The notes below the pieces were generated by a model. It had not been told where the DNA came from, did not search any database, and saw only the letters and a list, made by a program, of their open reading frames with translations. Position numbers and translations under genes: made by a program. Positions 17,468 through 24,950 of a DNA stretch of 42,354 nucleotides are shown here, in pieces (the first letter of the stretch is position 1; each line of letters starts with the position of its first letter). Source of the stretch: CAZJJK01 sp964546285 (lineage in GTDB: Bacteria; Spirochaetota; Spirochaetia; Treponematales; Breznakiellaceae); contig CAZJJK010000014.1 in NCBI GenBank assembly GCA_964546285.1, forward strand, positions 1-42,354, given 5' to 3'.

Positions 17468-18835
17468 ATGGCGAAACCTTCAATAGTACGCAAGAACTTG
17501 GCGTTTTCTTTAGGCTTCGGAATAAGCATGGGTTTGATCTTTCCGCTTTACGCCAGCTTTTTTGTGCGGTATAAATCCTCCCTCCATGCCGTCATATTTC
17601 TCGCCGGTTGCGTAGTGGCGGGGATCGCGGTTGGGCTTGTGGCTTTTTATATAACGCGCGCCACCATACTTAAGGCCGTTAAAGACGTTTCGGTTCGGCT
17701 TTCCGCCGTCAATATACGCGAACCTTCCAGTTTAGCCTTTTTTGGTCTGGAGTCAGCGGATGAGTTGGGCGCTTTAGCCAATGGTTTCGCCAAAACCCTG
17801 AATGAATTCCGCTCCTTAATCGCCATGCTGAAAAAGGCTGTTCAAGAAGCGACCCTTGTCGGGACGCGGTTGAATGAAGGGATTGGCCGCACCTTGGAAG
17901 CTGCTAAAGATCTGGGAGCCAGAGGCTCGGCCATAAGCGCCTCTATACAAATACAGGACACGGCGACAAGCCGAATGGCGGAATCGTTTGAGGAGCTTAC
18001 AAAAAAAATTGTTGTCGCCTTATCGGGCGTTATTGAATTGTATACCTACCTAAACCAATTTGGCCTGACGTTGATCACTCAGACCGAGACAGTCGGACAT
18101 ATCACCATAAATATGGATAAGCTCAATAACAGGATAGGCGGCGGCGACTTAAGCGGCGATACGGAAAACCATTCGCTGTTGTCAGCCGCCCGCTATCTGG
18201 AAGAAGCGGCTAAAGACGCGATAGAAGCGGGTAGACAGGTTTTTAACGGGGTAAGGGAAAAAACACGTTCGCTTGATGATATCGCTGAGCGTATCAATAT
18301 CCTCGCGGTCAACGCCGCCATAGAATCCGCCCGCTTAGGCGGGAAAGCGTCAGGTTTCCGAGTAATCGCCTCAAGCATTAAGGATTTAGCCTCGGAGGCG
18401 GCGCGCTCAATGGCCGCACTAAGCACGTTGGTAGCCGAGGGGGAGAAGGCGCTGGACACAGCCTCCGGCAGGGCCGACGAAGCATTCATCTCTCACGATA
18501 GCTTAATCAAGGATATCGGCGGCGAGATAGCGTCCTTAAGCGATAAAGGTAGATCCATGCGCGAAGCCGGCGAGGAATTAAGCCAGAATCAGCGCGCGAA
18601 TGAAAGTTTGCTGGGAGAAATACGCGAAATCATGGGAGAATTGAAGGCTATTGTGGAAACCAATAAAAAGACCTTAGGTTCCGCGGTTTCTGAACAAGCC
18701 GCCATCACAATTACTCTAGAAAAACTTGAGATAGATCTTAACCGCGTCGCCATGGCCGAGGAAACGGCGAGAAGCGATTTAGACGCGTTCATGGATCGGC
18801 TCAAACCGATACAAGAGATAACGGGACGTTGGTAG
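17468..18835 (+). CDS. Methyl-accepting chemotaxis-like signalling protein
   Basis: From ATG 17468 the 455-residue protein has two transmembrane segments within the first 65 residues, with only a short loop between them and no periplasmic sensor domain. A HAMP-like linker and a long helical cytoplasmic domain follow. The signalling tip reads INILAVNAAIESARLGGKASGFRVIA, close to the chemoreceptor consensus but diverged (AVNAAIESARLGG instead of ALNAAIEAARAGE). It may sense the membrane or cytoplasm, or act through a noncanonical CheA. No methylation consensus or C-terminal CheR pentapeptide was seen. A small ORF with MshEN-like repeats follows at once in another frame. Confidence 0.85.
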   Translation: MAKPSIVRKNLAFSLGFGISMGLIFPLYASFFVRYKSSLHAVIFLAGCVVAGIAVGLVAFYITRATILKAVKDVSVRLSAVNIREPSSLAFFGLESADELGALANGFAKTLNEFRSLIAMLKKAVQEATLVGTRLNEGIGRTLEAAKDLGARGSAISASIQIQDTATSRMAESFEELTKKIVVALSGVIELYTYLNQFGLTLITQTETVGHITINMDKLNNRIGGGDLSGDTENHSLLSAARYLEEAAKDAIEAGRQVFNGVREKTRSLDDIAERINILAVNAAIESARLGGKASGFRVIASSIKDLASEAARSMAALSTLVAEGEKALDTASGRADEAFISHDSLIKDIGGEIASLSDKGRSMREAGEELSQNQRANESLLGEIREIMGELKAIVETNKKTLGSAVSEQAAITITLEKLEIDLNRVAMAEETARSDLDAFMDRLKPIQEITGRW

Positions 18836-18869
18836 GGGGCCTTTTACGAAAAGAATAGGCGAAATTCTT

Positions 18870-19043
18870 ATGGAAAACGGACTAATTTCCCAAGATCAGC
18901 TAGAAGAGGCCTTACGGATTCAAAACGCGGCTAACGCGCCTAAGCGGCTTGGGGAAATCTTGGTTGAAAACGGCGTCCTTACCTTGGACGTTCTCCTGCA
19001 CTACCTTGACCACCAATTAGGCGGCGATAACAAACAAAGGTAG
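18870..19043 (+). CDS. Small protein with MshEN-like (GspE N-terminal) repeat
   Basis: The 57-residue ORF from ATG 18870 reads MENGLISQDQLEEALRIQ, then KRLGEILVENGVLTLDVLL. This is the R-[IL]-G-E-[IL]-L-x-E-N-G pattern of MshEN domains, which bind cyclic di-GMP in type II secretion and pilus ATPases. The open frame extends upstream to 18822, and residues before the ATG (KRIGEIL, 18849-18869) complete the first repeat, although no ATG, GTG or TTG lies there. So either translation begins at a rare codon or a frameshift joins this to the chemoreceptor-like gene ending at 18835, or the first half-motif has become untranslated. The repeat match is by eye. Confidence 0.6.
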   Translation: MENGLISQDQLEEALRIQNAANAPKRLGEILVENGVLTLDVLLHYLDHQLGGDNKQR

Positions 19044-19122
19044 TATCCAGCCCTTATCGCGGAATAAGCGTTTATGGCGGCTTCTCCAATTATTGGGGTT
19101 CATTAGCTTAAGATCGATGGAA

Positions 19123-20850
19123 TCAGCGCTTTTCATCCGGAATGCGGACAGTAAAAATCGCGCCGCCTTCCGGTCTATTAGCCGCCGCCACATTGCCGCC
19201 ATGCCGTTCAACTAAACGGCAAACCAGGGGCAAACCTAAGCCTGTTCCCTTTTCAGCCCCGGTACCCTGACGCTGGCGCAAACAGGTAACTTGTCCGTTC
19301 TCCACATCGGGAGGTAAGCCGACGCCGGTATCGGATACCGTTAGGCGAAGCTCCTTAACACCTTTCACTCGTTCAGCCCTTACCCAGACCTGGCCGCCCA
19401 TCGGCGTAAATTTGATCGCGTTTGAAATCAAATTTCGTAAGATAACATCGATCATGCGTTCATCGGCGTCTACCATCACATGAGCGTCAGTTAGTACCGA
19501 TAAAGCGATGTTTTTTTCACGCGCTTGTATTTGTGCGCTGGCGACCGCCCGCCGTAATTGATCCAGAATTTTATAGCGCCGTCTGTTGAAGACGGCGAAA
19601 CCGCCATCTTCCCTGGCCCATTCCAAAAGCTCGTTAAGCAGATTCCACAGCGAATCCAAGCTGCCTTCCAGCTCGCGAAGAATTTCCTCCGTTTCTTGGG
19701 GATCGCGGTCGCCGTTTTCACGGAATAAATGGACTAAGTTCCTAAAGGAACCTATCGGATTTTTTAAGTCATGCCCCAATAAAGATAAAGCCTCACGGTT
19801 AGTTTCCAGAAGCAGCTTTAACCGCTTTTCGCGCGCGGCGCGTTCAGACTCGTCAACGATAACGCCAACCACACCCAGGAAAGGACCGTCAGCCTGTCTG
19901 AGCGCGGTTTTTTGAACAAAGAGCTCATGAACAAGGCCATTCGGTTTACGCCATTTTAAAGAATAGTATTGCGCCCCATCGCCTGAAGCGATACGTTTAT
20001 CGCTTTCCATGGATAATTTTTTCCACTCATCGCCTAATTTATCAACCCAGTTATGACCTAACACATCCTTTAGTTCAACTTCGAAAAACTGGAAGAAAGA
20101 AGCGCTGCAAAGTCTTAATTCAAGCTTTTCGTTCTTTACAAAGGTAGGCAGGGGAAAAGCCGAAACGATGGATTCTAGAATACCAGAAAATTCCGCCAGC
20201 CGTTGCTCCCTAAGCCGAATTTGCTCCACCGATTTTTCCAAAGCCGCCCTTTCTTTGCGGTAGGCTTGAAAGACGGTGAGAATCAGTTTTTCCAGAGCGA
20301 CGCTGGAGACAAATAGTAAGAGGTTGAAAATCATTAAATTGACAAATTCCGGCCAGGACAGGTCCTTGAAAAACACCAGAGCTCGGTGAGGGGACAGACC
20401 AAGAGCGCCGAAAGCGTTGGAAGCTATGACGATAAAAGCGATCTGAGGCAGAAGCAGAAGGGCGGAAATACGCGGACCAGCGGCGAAGGTGATAAAGAAG
20501 GGCATAAAGATTAAGCCTAAAAAGGAGGCGTAGGAACCCAAGCCATACGCGCCTTGAATAAATACACCCTCCATAGCAAGTCCAAGCGCTATCGCCGAGA
20601 TTTTGACAGAAAAGCGAAAACGGATAGCCGCTAAAACGGCGATTAATACAGGGATGGTAAAGAGGGAAAAATTTAAGACGCTGTCTGACGATACGGCTAA
20701 TTGGACGACGTTTACGATCGGCATGGGAAAACAAACGGCGGTAAGGACCGCGAGTATACGAGTTCTGACATACACGCTATCGTCGGGAAAGGGACGCTTG
20801 CCCATAAGGAAAAGAGAAAAGCGACTCTGAGCGGTCGAATCAAATATCAC
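19123..20850 (-). CDS. Membrane sensor histidine kinase with PAS domain
   Basis: The 575-residue kinase has about six membrane segments in residues 30-200, a short coiled coil, and a PAS domain at about 220-340. A HisKA dimerisation helix follows with the phospho-acceptor in LLGHDLKNPIG (H360). The HATPase domain has N box NLISNAIKFTP, G1 VSDTGVGLPPD and G2 GTGLGLPLV. No response regulator adjoins it, so it is an orphan kinase. The start is GTG at 20850; an internal ATG 15 codons later (MGKRPFPDDS) is an alternative. It is divergent from the exported-protein gene, and the short space between them (20851-20957) holds both promoters. Confidence 0.93.
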   Translation of the reverse strand: MIFDSTAQSRFSLFLMGKRPFPDDSVYVRTRILAVLTAVCFPMPIVNVVQLAVSSDSVLNFSLFTIPVLIAVLAAIRFRFSVKISAIALGLAMEGVFIQGAYGLGSYASFLGLIFMPFFITFAAGPRISALLLLPQIAFIVIASNAFGALGLSPHRALVFFKDLSWPEFVNLMIFNLLLFVSSVALEKLILTVFQAYRKERAALEKSVEQIRLREQRLAEFSGILESIVSAFPLPTFVKNEKLELRLCSASFFQFFEVELKDVLGHNWVDKLGDEWKKLSMESDKRIASGDGAQYYSLKWRKPNGLVHELFVQKTALRQADGPFLGVVGVIVDESERAAREKRLKLLLETNREALSLLGHDLKNPIGSFRNLVHLFRENGDRDPQETEEILRELEGSLDSLWNLLNELLEWAREDGGFAVFNRRRYKILDQLRRAVASAQIQAREKNIALSVLTDAHVMVDADERMIDVILRNLISNAIKFTPMGGQVWVRAERVKGVKELRLTVSDTGVGLPPDVENGQVTCLRQRQGTGAEKGTGLGLPLVCRLVERHGGNVAAANRPEGGAIFTVRIPDEKR

Positions 20851-20912
20851 GATAAAACTTTAGGCTATAGCGCGTGAGGAAGCAAGCAAACGGATGTCTC
20901 ACGCTATAAAAG

Positions 20913-20941
20913 TTGACAGTCGTCATCGGCGCGGCGATATT
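20913..20941 (+). promoter_or_regulatory. Strong sigma-70 promoter for the exported-protein gene
   Basis: A perfect TTGACA (20913-20918) is 17 bases from GATATT (20936-20941). It overlaps the longest possible reading frame start (TTG 20913), which argues for the downstream ATG at 20958. Confidence 0.62.
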
Positions 20942-20957
20942 AAAACCTGGAGGCCTT

Positions 20958-21713
20958 ATGGTTTACACTTCTTTTTTCAAACGAGCTGGGCCGCTTTTCC
21001 CAAAACCCGCGGCGTTCTCCGTCTTATTTGCCTCTAGCGTCTTATTCGCCGCGTCACTCCTATATGCCGATCCCGGCGCTAAGCTTATACCGCCTATAAA
21101 AACCCTTACCCGAATGGAAGAAGCGTTTCAGCTGCTTGATAGCGCGGATCGGTATACCGCGTATACCATGACATCCACCTTCAGCCTATCTGACGGCGGA
21201 GGAAAACTGCTTAAGACCACGGAACTAGTTGAACGCGTCACTATTAAGCCTGGCCAGAAACCGGTACGCGAGACAATATCGCGCAGCGAATCGGGTAAGG
21301 ATGTGGACATAAGTAGTTCGGCCAGTAAATCCGGCAACGGCGGAAGCGCCAACGCGTACACCCTTGCCATGCCGACGGAAAGCGACCGCGACTTGTTCAG
21401 TTTTACGCCGATTAAAAACGGCGCCGTCTCAAGCGCCGATTTCTCTCCATCAAAGGCCGGAGCGAAACAGCTGGGAATTACCCGCGGGTCGCTTAGCTGG
21501 GATAGTGTCAGCGGCTATCCGCTTCGGCTGGAGGCGACGCCGTTAAAAAATCCGCCCTTCACAAACAAGCTGACTGTCGTTTTTGAATTCGCCGATTATG
21601 AGGGAAGGCCCTACCCTTCCCGTATCGAATTTAATGGGGAAATAGGAATACTATTTTTTACACGGAAAGTTACCTATTCCTCCACTATCAGCGCTCTATC
21701 GTTTAATAACTAA
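20958..21713 (+). CDS. Exported protein, possibly an outer-membrane lipoprotein-sorting-like fold
   Basis: From ATG 20958, with GGAGG five bases upstream, the 251-residue product has a hydrophobic signal segment (FSVLFASSVLFAASLLYA, about residues 18-36). The mature part is rich in beta strands. The pattern of YTAYTMTSTFSL, then GSLSWDSVSGYPLRLEAT and TVVFEFADYEGRPYPSRIEF, resembles LolA/LolB-like or outer-membrane lipoprotein-sorting proteins, which bind lipids in a curved sheet. That resemblance is weak, so the function is left open. No lipobox is visible. Confidence 0.72.
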   Translation: MVYTSFFKRAGPLFPKPAAFSVLFASSVLFAASLLYADPGAKLIPPIKTLTRMEEAFQLLDSADRYTAYTMTSTFSLSDGGGKLLKTTELVERVTIKPGQKPVRETISRSESGKDVDISSSASKSGNGGSANAYTLAMPTESDRDLFSFTPIKNGAVSSADFSPSKAGAKQLGITRGSLSWDSVSGYPLRLEATPLKNPPFTNKLTVVFEFADYEGRPYPSRIEFNGEIGILFFTRKVTYSSTISALSFNN

Positions 21714-21812
21714 AGGAAAACGACCAAGGCAAAGTTCATGCGCGCCTATTTTGCCGCTTCGTTTATTGGACGCCGTGACAGGAGCGGCTCGAGCCTTATC
21801 AGCTTGTGACTC

Positions 21813-21856
21813 TTGACAAATCACCACTCCATGGTATTATCAATATGATATCATAT
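21813..21856 (+). promoter_or_regulatory. Promoter and palindromic operator candidate of the SPFH-RHH operon
   Basis: TTGACA (21813-21818) is 16 bases from TATTAT (21835-21840). Immediately downstream, at the expected start site, is the perfect 14-base palindrome ATATGATATCATAT (21843-21856), followed by another GATATC (21858-21863). A palindrome and repeated half-site over the start are what a ribbon-helix-helix repressor would use, and such a protein is encoded by the second gene of this operon. Confidence 0.62.
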
Positions 21857-21879
21857 AGATATCAATAAGGAGAACCACT

Positions 21880-22863
21880 ATGGATAGAGAAAGCGGGGTT
21901 GTGGAAAAGCCGGCGAAAACGAGCGGTGGTATGGCGGCCTTGTTGTTGAATATTTTGGCTATGATAGCAGCCACAGTCGCGATAATTATTGGTACCATAC
22001 TGTCCGCCGAGCCTCTAGGGATAAGCGCCGTAATAATCGGCAGTTTATACGTTTGTCTTATTGGACCAATTTTGTTTGGCGGGCTAAAAATCCTAAAACC
22101 GAACGAGGCCTTGGTTCTTACCCTATTTGGACGCTATTATGGCTCTCTGCGCGGACCTGGCTTTTTCTTCGTCAATCCCTTTGTCACCGCCGCTAAACCG
22201 AACGCCGGTAAGCTGAGTTCCGGCGCCACTTCTGGCGAAGGAGAGGCTAAACTGGCTGTCCAGGCGGTCACTCACACCAGAGTGTCGCTGAAAGCCCTTA
22301 CCCTTAATAACAGTAAGCAAAAAATAAACGACTCTCTCGGCAATCCCGTCATTATCGGCATCGTGGTGGTGTGGCGGGTGGTGGACACGGCGAAAGCTTT
22401 ATTCAGTGTGGATAATTATATCGAATTTTTATCTATCCAAGCCGATTCCGCCCTGCGCAATATCGTCCGCCTCTATCCCTACGACTCCACCGACGCGGAA
22501 TGCGAAACCTCCTTGAGGGGCTCCAGCCAGCTTATCGCCGAAAAACTTAAGGAAGAAATCCAAACCAAGGTGGATCTAGCCGGATTGGAAATCATGGAAG
22601 CGCGGATTACCCATCTATCTTACGCGCCCGAGATCGCGTCAGCTATGTTGCAGCGCCAACAAGCCACCGCTATTATCGCCGCTCGGCAGATGATTGTGGA
22701 GGGTGCCGTAGGGATGGTGGAAATGGCTTTAGAGCGTCTGAGCGCGAATAAGGTTGTTGAATTGGATGAGGAGCGAAAAGCCGCTATGGTCAGCAATCTT
22801 CTGGTGGTGCTCTGCGGCAACAAAGACGCTCAGCCAGTCGTCAATTCCGGATCGCTATATTAA
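21880..22863 (+). CDS. SPFH/Band 7 domain membrane protein
   Basis: The 327-residue protein has two hydrophobic segments (about residues 18-40 and 45-70). The SPFH core follows with LKPNEALVLTLFGRYYGSLRGPGFFFVNPF, then VVWRVVDTAKALFSVDNYIEFLSIQADSALRNIV and DLAGLEIMEARITHLSYAPEIASAMLQRQQA. This matches stomatin-like proteins that form membrane rings or microdomains. The Shine-Dalgarno AAGGAG precedes the ATG. The gene is followed 11 bases later by a ribbon-helix-helix protein of the kind often paired with this SPFH subfamily. Confidence 0.92.
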   Translation: MDRESGVVEKPAKTSGGMAALLLNILAMIAATVAIIIGTILSAEPLGISAVIIGSLYVCLIGPILFGGLKILKPNEALVLTLFGRYYGSLRGPGFFFVNPFVTAAKPNAGKLSSGATSGEGEAKLAVQAVTHTRVSLKALTLNNSKQKINDSLGNPVIIGIVVVWRVVDTAKALFSVDNYIEFLSIQADSALRNIVRLYPYDSTDAECETSLRGSSQLIAEKLKEEIQTKVDLAGLEIMEARITHLSYAPEIASAMLQRQQATAIIAARQMIVEGAVGMVEMALERLSANKVVELDEERKAAMVSNLLVVLCGNKDAQPVVNSGSLY

Positions 22864-22874
22864 ACACGGTACTA

Positions 22875-23048
22875 ATGGACGATAAAGAGAGCAACGCTGC
22901 GAAAAAATCCGTACTCTTAAGGCTAAATCCTTCTCTTTGGAAGGATCTAGCCTCATGGGCGGAAGACGATTTTCGTTCCATAAACGGTCAAATAGAATAT
23001 TTGCTTACTGAATGCGTCAAGCGGCGCAAACGACGCGACAGCGAGTGA
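22875..23048 (+). CDS. Arc-like ribbon-helix-helix DNA-binding protein
   Basis: The 57-residue protein begins MDDKESNAAKKSVLLRLNPSL, with a beta strand (KSVLLRLNP) and two helices. The second helix carries RSINGQIEYLLTECVKR, the hallmark of Arc-family proteins encoded beside SPFH genes. It would dimerise through the strand and insert it in the major groove. It lies 11 bases after the SPFH stop. The ATG at 22875 has no strong Shine-Dalgarno, so it may be translationally coupled. The likely target is the palindrome at 21843-21856 in the operon promoter, giving autoregulation; this is inference. Confidence 0.85.
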   Translation: MDDKESNAAKKSVLLRLNPSLWKDLASWAEDDFRSINGQIEYLLTECVKRRKRRDSE

Positions 23049-23112
23049 TGCTCAATTTACTAGATGTTCTTGCGTATATCCGCGTCTACCGTTATTCTCG
23101 GGAGCGGGAAAA

Positions 23113-23136
23113 ATCGAAATTGTCTAGAATTTCGAT
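23113..23136. terminator. Hairpin downstream of the SPFH-RHH operon
   Basis: ATCGAAATT (23113-23121) and AATTTCGAT (23128-23136) form a perfect 9-bp stem with a 6-base loop, 65 bases after the ribbon-helix-helix stop. The following bases (ATATATCCC) are not a T run, so termination is only possible. Confidence 0.4.
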
Positions 23137-23202
23137 ATATATCCCTTAAGTCTCTTTATTAAGCTTTCAGCTTTTGAGACCATAAAATTACGTTTAGCGC
23201 GG

Positions 23203-23248
23203 TTTTGTCTTAAATATTTTCATTATTAGGAAATATGATAGGACAAAA
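23203..23248. promoter_or_regulatory. Imperfect inverted repeat upstream of hisI
   Basis: The arms TTTTGTC-TTAAATATTTTC (23203-23221) and GGAAATATGATAGGACAAAA (23229-23248) pair over most of their length with one gap and few mismatches. The repeat lies 63 bases before the hisI start and is A+T rich. It could be an operator or an RNA stem in the leader. No histidine-rich leader peptide was found. Confidence 0.4.
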
Positions 23249-23310
23249 GCGCTGGGGTCTCTTTTAGAACTAAGCTAGTTATGAAAGAGGCAACACGATT
23301 AGGAGTTCGC

Positions 23311-23700
23311 ATGAGCAAGGAATATACGGCCGTTTTAGAATTGGACTTTGGCGAAGACGGAAAAAAAATGCTTCCGGTGGTTACCCAAGACGCCGCCACC
23401 AAGGAAGTGTTAATCGTCTCCTTCGCTAACAAGGAAGCGTTTGAGGAAACCCGGCGTAGCGGTCTGGCTACCTATTGGAGCCGTAGCCGAAACGAGTTAT
23501 GGAAAAAAGGGATGACCAGCGGTGACACGCTCAAGGTGGAAGAAATCCGGGTAAACTGCGAAATGAATTCTTTGCTCTATCTAGTAACGCCCCAGGGCTG
23601 CGGCGCCTGCCACGCCAAAAGGCGTGACGGCTCAGCGCACACTAGCTGTTATTACCGTAAACTTGGCTCCGACAATCAGCTTATTTGGGTGGAGGAATAG
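23311..23700 (+). CDS. hisI: Phosphoribosyl-AMP cyclohydrolase
   Basis: The enzyme (EC 3.5.4.19) opens the purine ring of phosphoribosyl-AMP in histidine synthesis. From ATG 23311, with AGGAG at 23301-23305, it has 129 residues. Conserved blocks are SFANKEAFEETRRSGLATYWSRSRNELWKKG, then TSGDTLKVEEIRVNCEMNSLLYLV. The zinc-binding GCGACHAKRR...SCYYR completes the set. Only the cyclohydrolase domain is present; there is no fused HisE pyrophosphohydrolase. hisG follows after 5 bases. An upstream in-frame ATG at 23281 lacks a Shine-Dalgarno and was not used. Confidence 0.93.
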   Translation: MSKEYTAVLELDFGEDGKKMLPVVTQDAATKEVLIVSFANKEAFEETRRSGLATYWSRSRNELWKKGMTSGDTLKVEEIRVNCEMNSLLYLVTPQGCGACHAKRRDGSAHTSCYYRKLGSDNQLIWVEE

Positions 23701-23705
23701 CCGCC

Positions 23706-24746
23706 ATGGATGGACGATTAGTTATCGGCATGCCAGCCGGGTCCTTGGCTTCCGCGTCACGCGGCGGCAATCTGATAGGTTTACTGGAACAAGCGGGCTT
23801 TAAAACGAAGGGCTACCAGGATGGCGGACCAACTAGTTTTTTAACGACCCCCTTTTATTTTGGCTGGGATGGCCGTCCACAAGAATTCGGCTGCCAGCTT
23901 AGTTTAGGGGAGCTGGATGTCGCCATCGCCGGCGATGACTGGATCCGTGAGCGTCGGCTGGAACTTTCCTATGAATACGGCAGCGACATCGAGCTGGAAC
24001 GTGTACTACCTCTTCAGCGCGGGCAGGTACGTTTGGTTGGGATTGTGGACGCCGCGATCAGCCACAATGAAACGACGGCCTTTCTGCGGGAGCATTTTAG
24101 CGAAAAGCGGCTTCTTTCCGTCGCGACAGAAATGCCCTATACGGCTCTAGACTGGATACGGTCGGCCTTGAAGCTCGGCGGCTTTGATCCGGCCTTTTCG
24201 GCTTATTCAGTGCAAAAATACAAAACGCCGCCAAAAATTGATACTGGTATAGTTATCTATGAAAGCTGGGGCAAAACCGAGGCAAAGGTTAAAAACCGGG
24301 GCGTGGACCTTGGACTGGAGATAACCCAAAGCGGCAGCGCTCTGGCCGCCTATGGCTTAAAGATTTTGGAAACCGTTTATGAATCTCAGTCCAGTGTTTG
24401 GATTCGCGCTGGATTACGCGACGATCCGGAGAAAAAAGAACTCCTGGAAATGTTCCTTATGAATATTCAAGGCGCTCTAAACGCGGAATCCAAGGTATTA
24501 CTCCTCTTCAATGTTCGTTCCGACGCCTGCCCCTCAATAGAGGCTTTCCTACGCGATCAAAACCTCTACGGCGACGAACCGACGGTAAACCGAGGAAAAG
24601 ATTATACGGAATATTCCGTTCAGCTCAATGCCGCCGACCCCAAGTTGCCGCTCGCTTTTGTCCGTTATCGGCTAGCCTTACTCGGCGCGCGCAATATCGA
24701 TACTATCCCTATCTTATCGTCTATAAGCGGCCGCTTTTTCGCCTAG
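23706..24746 (+). CDS. hisG: ATP phosphoribosyltransferase (HisG), long form
   Basis: The 346-residue product catalyses the first step of histidine synthesis. The N-terminal domain has the strand LVIGMPAGSLA and the phosphoribosyl/ATP-binding DVAIAGDDWIRERR. Later come SVATEMPYTALDWI, the region DLGLEITQSGSALAAYGLKILETVYESQSSVWI, and a C-terminal segment FVRYRLALLGARNIDTIPI that resembles the regulatory HisG C domain. The sequence is diverged: the second-domain S-G-x-x-E motif is not in its usual form. The ATG at 23706 is preferred over TTG at 23685; GGAGGA at 23691-23696 lies inside the end of hisI. No other his gene is in the window. Confidence 0.85.
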   Translation: MDGRLVIGMPAGSLASASRGGNLIGLLEQAGFKTKGYQDGGPTSFLTTPFYFGWDGRPQEFGCQLSLGELDVAIAGDDWIRERRLELSYEYGSDIELERVLPLQRGQVRLVGIVDAAISHNETTAFLREHFSEKRLLSVATEMPYTALDWIRSALKLGGFDPAFSAYSVQKYKTPPKIDTGIVIYESWGKTEAKVKNRGVDLGLEITQSGSALAAYGLKILETVYESQSSVWIRAGLRDDPEKKELLEMFLMNIQGALNAESKVLLLFNVRSDACPSIEAFLRDQNLYGDEPTVNRGKDYTEYSVQLNAADPKLPLAFVRYRLALLGARNIDTIPILSSISGRFFA

Positions 24747-24774
24747 GAGCGCCCGCGCGCCAGACGGCTAAGAC

Positions 24775-24803
24775 GCCGCCAGGGAGCTTAAAGCTCTGGC
24801 GGC
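24775..24803. terminator. Hairpin after hisG
   Basis: GCCGCCAG and CTGGCGGC form an 8-bp GC-rich stem with a two-base bulge and a small inner AGCT/AGCT stem, followed by only three T bases. It sits between convergent genes and may end transcription from either side. Confidence 0.5.
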
Positions 24804-24950
24804 TTTGATATCGCGGAAAAAGCCTTAACTCTAATATATGTATAGAAAAATTAAGTTCGATACGCCCGTCGCATACAGCGGGGCTATTTATTAAGCGTTA
24901 GGCTACGTGGAAGGCTGGCCTTTTAGGTCCGTCAAAGAACGCCGCGAAGG

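Noticed and set aside
20913..20957. N-terminal extension of the exported protein from TTG 20913
   Set aside because: The TTG is the -35 box of a strong promoter, and ATG 20958 has GGAGG at the right distance.
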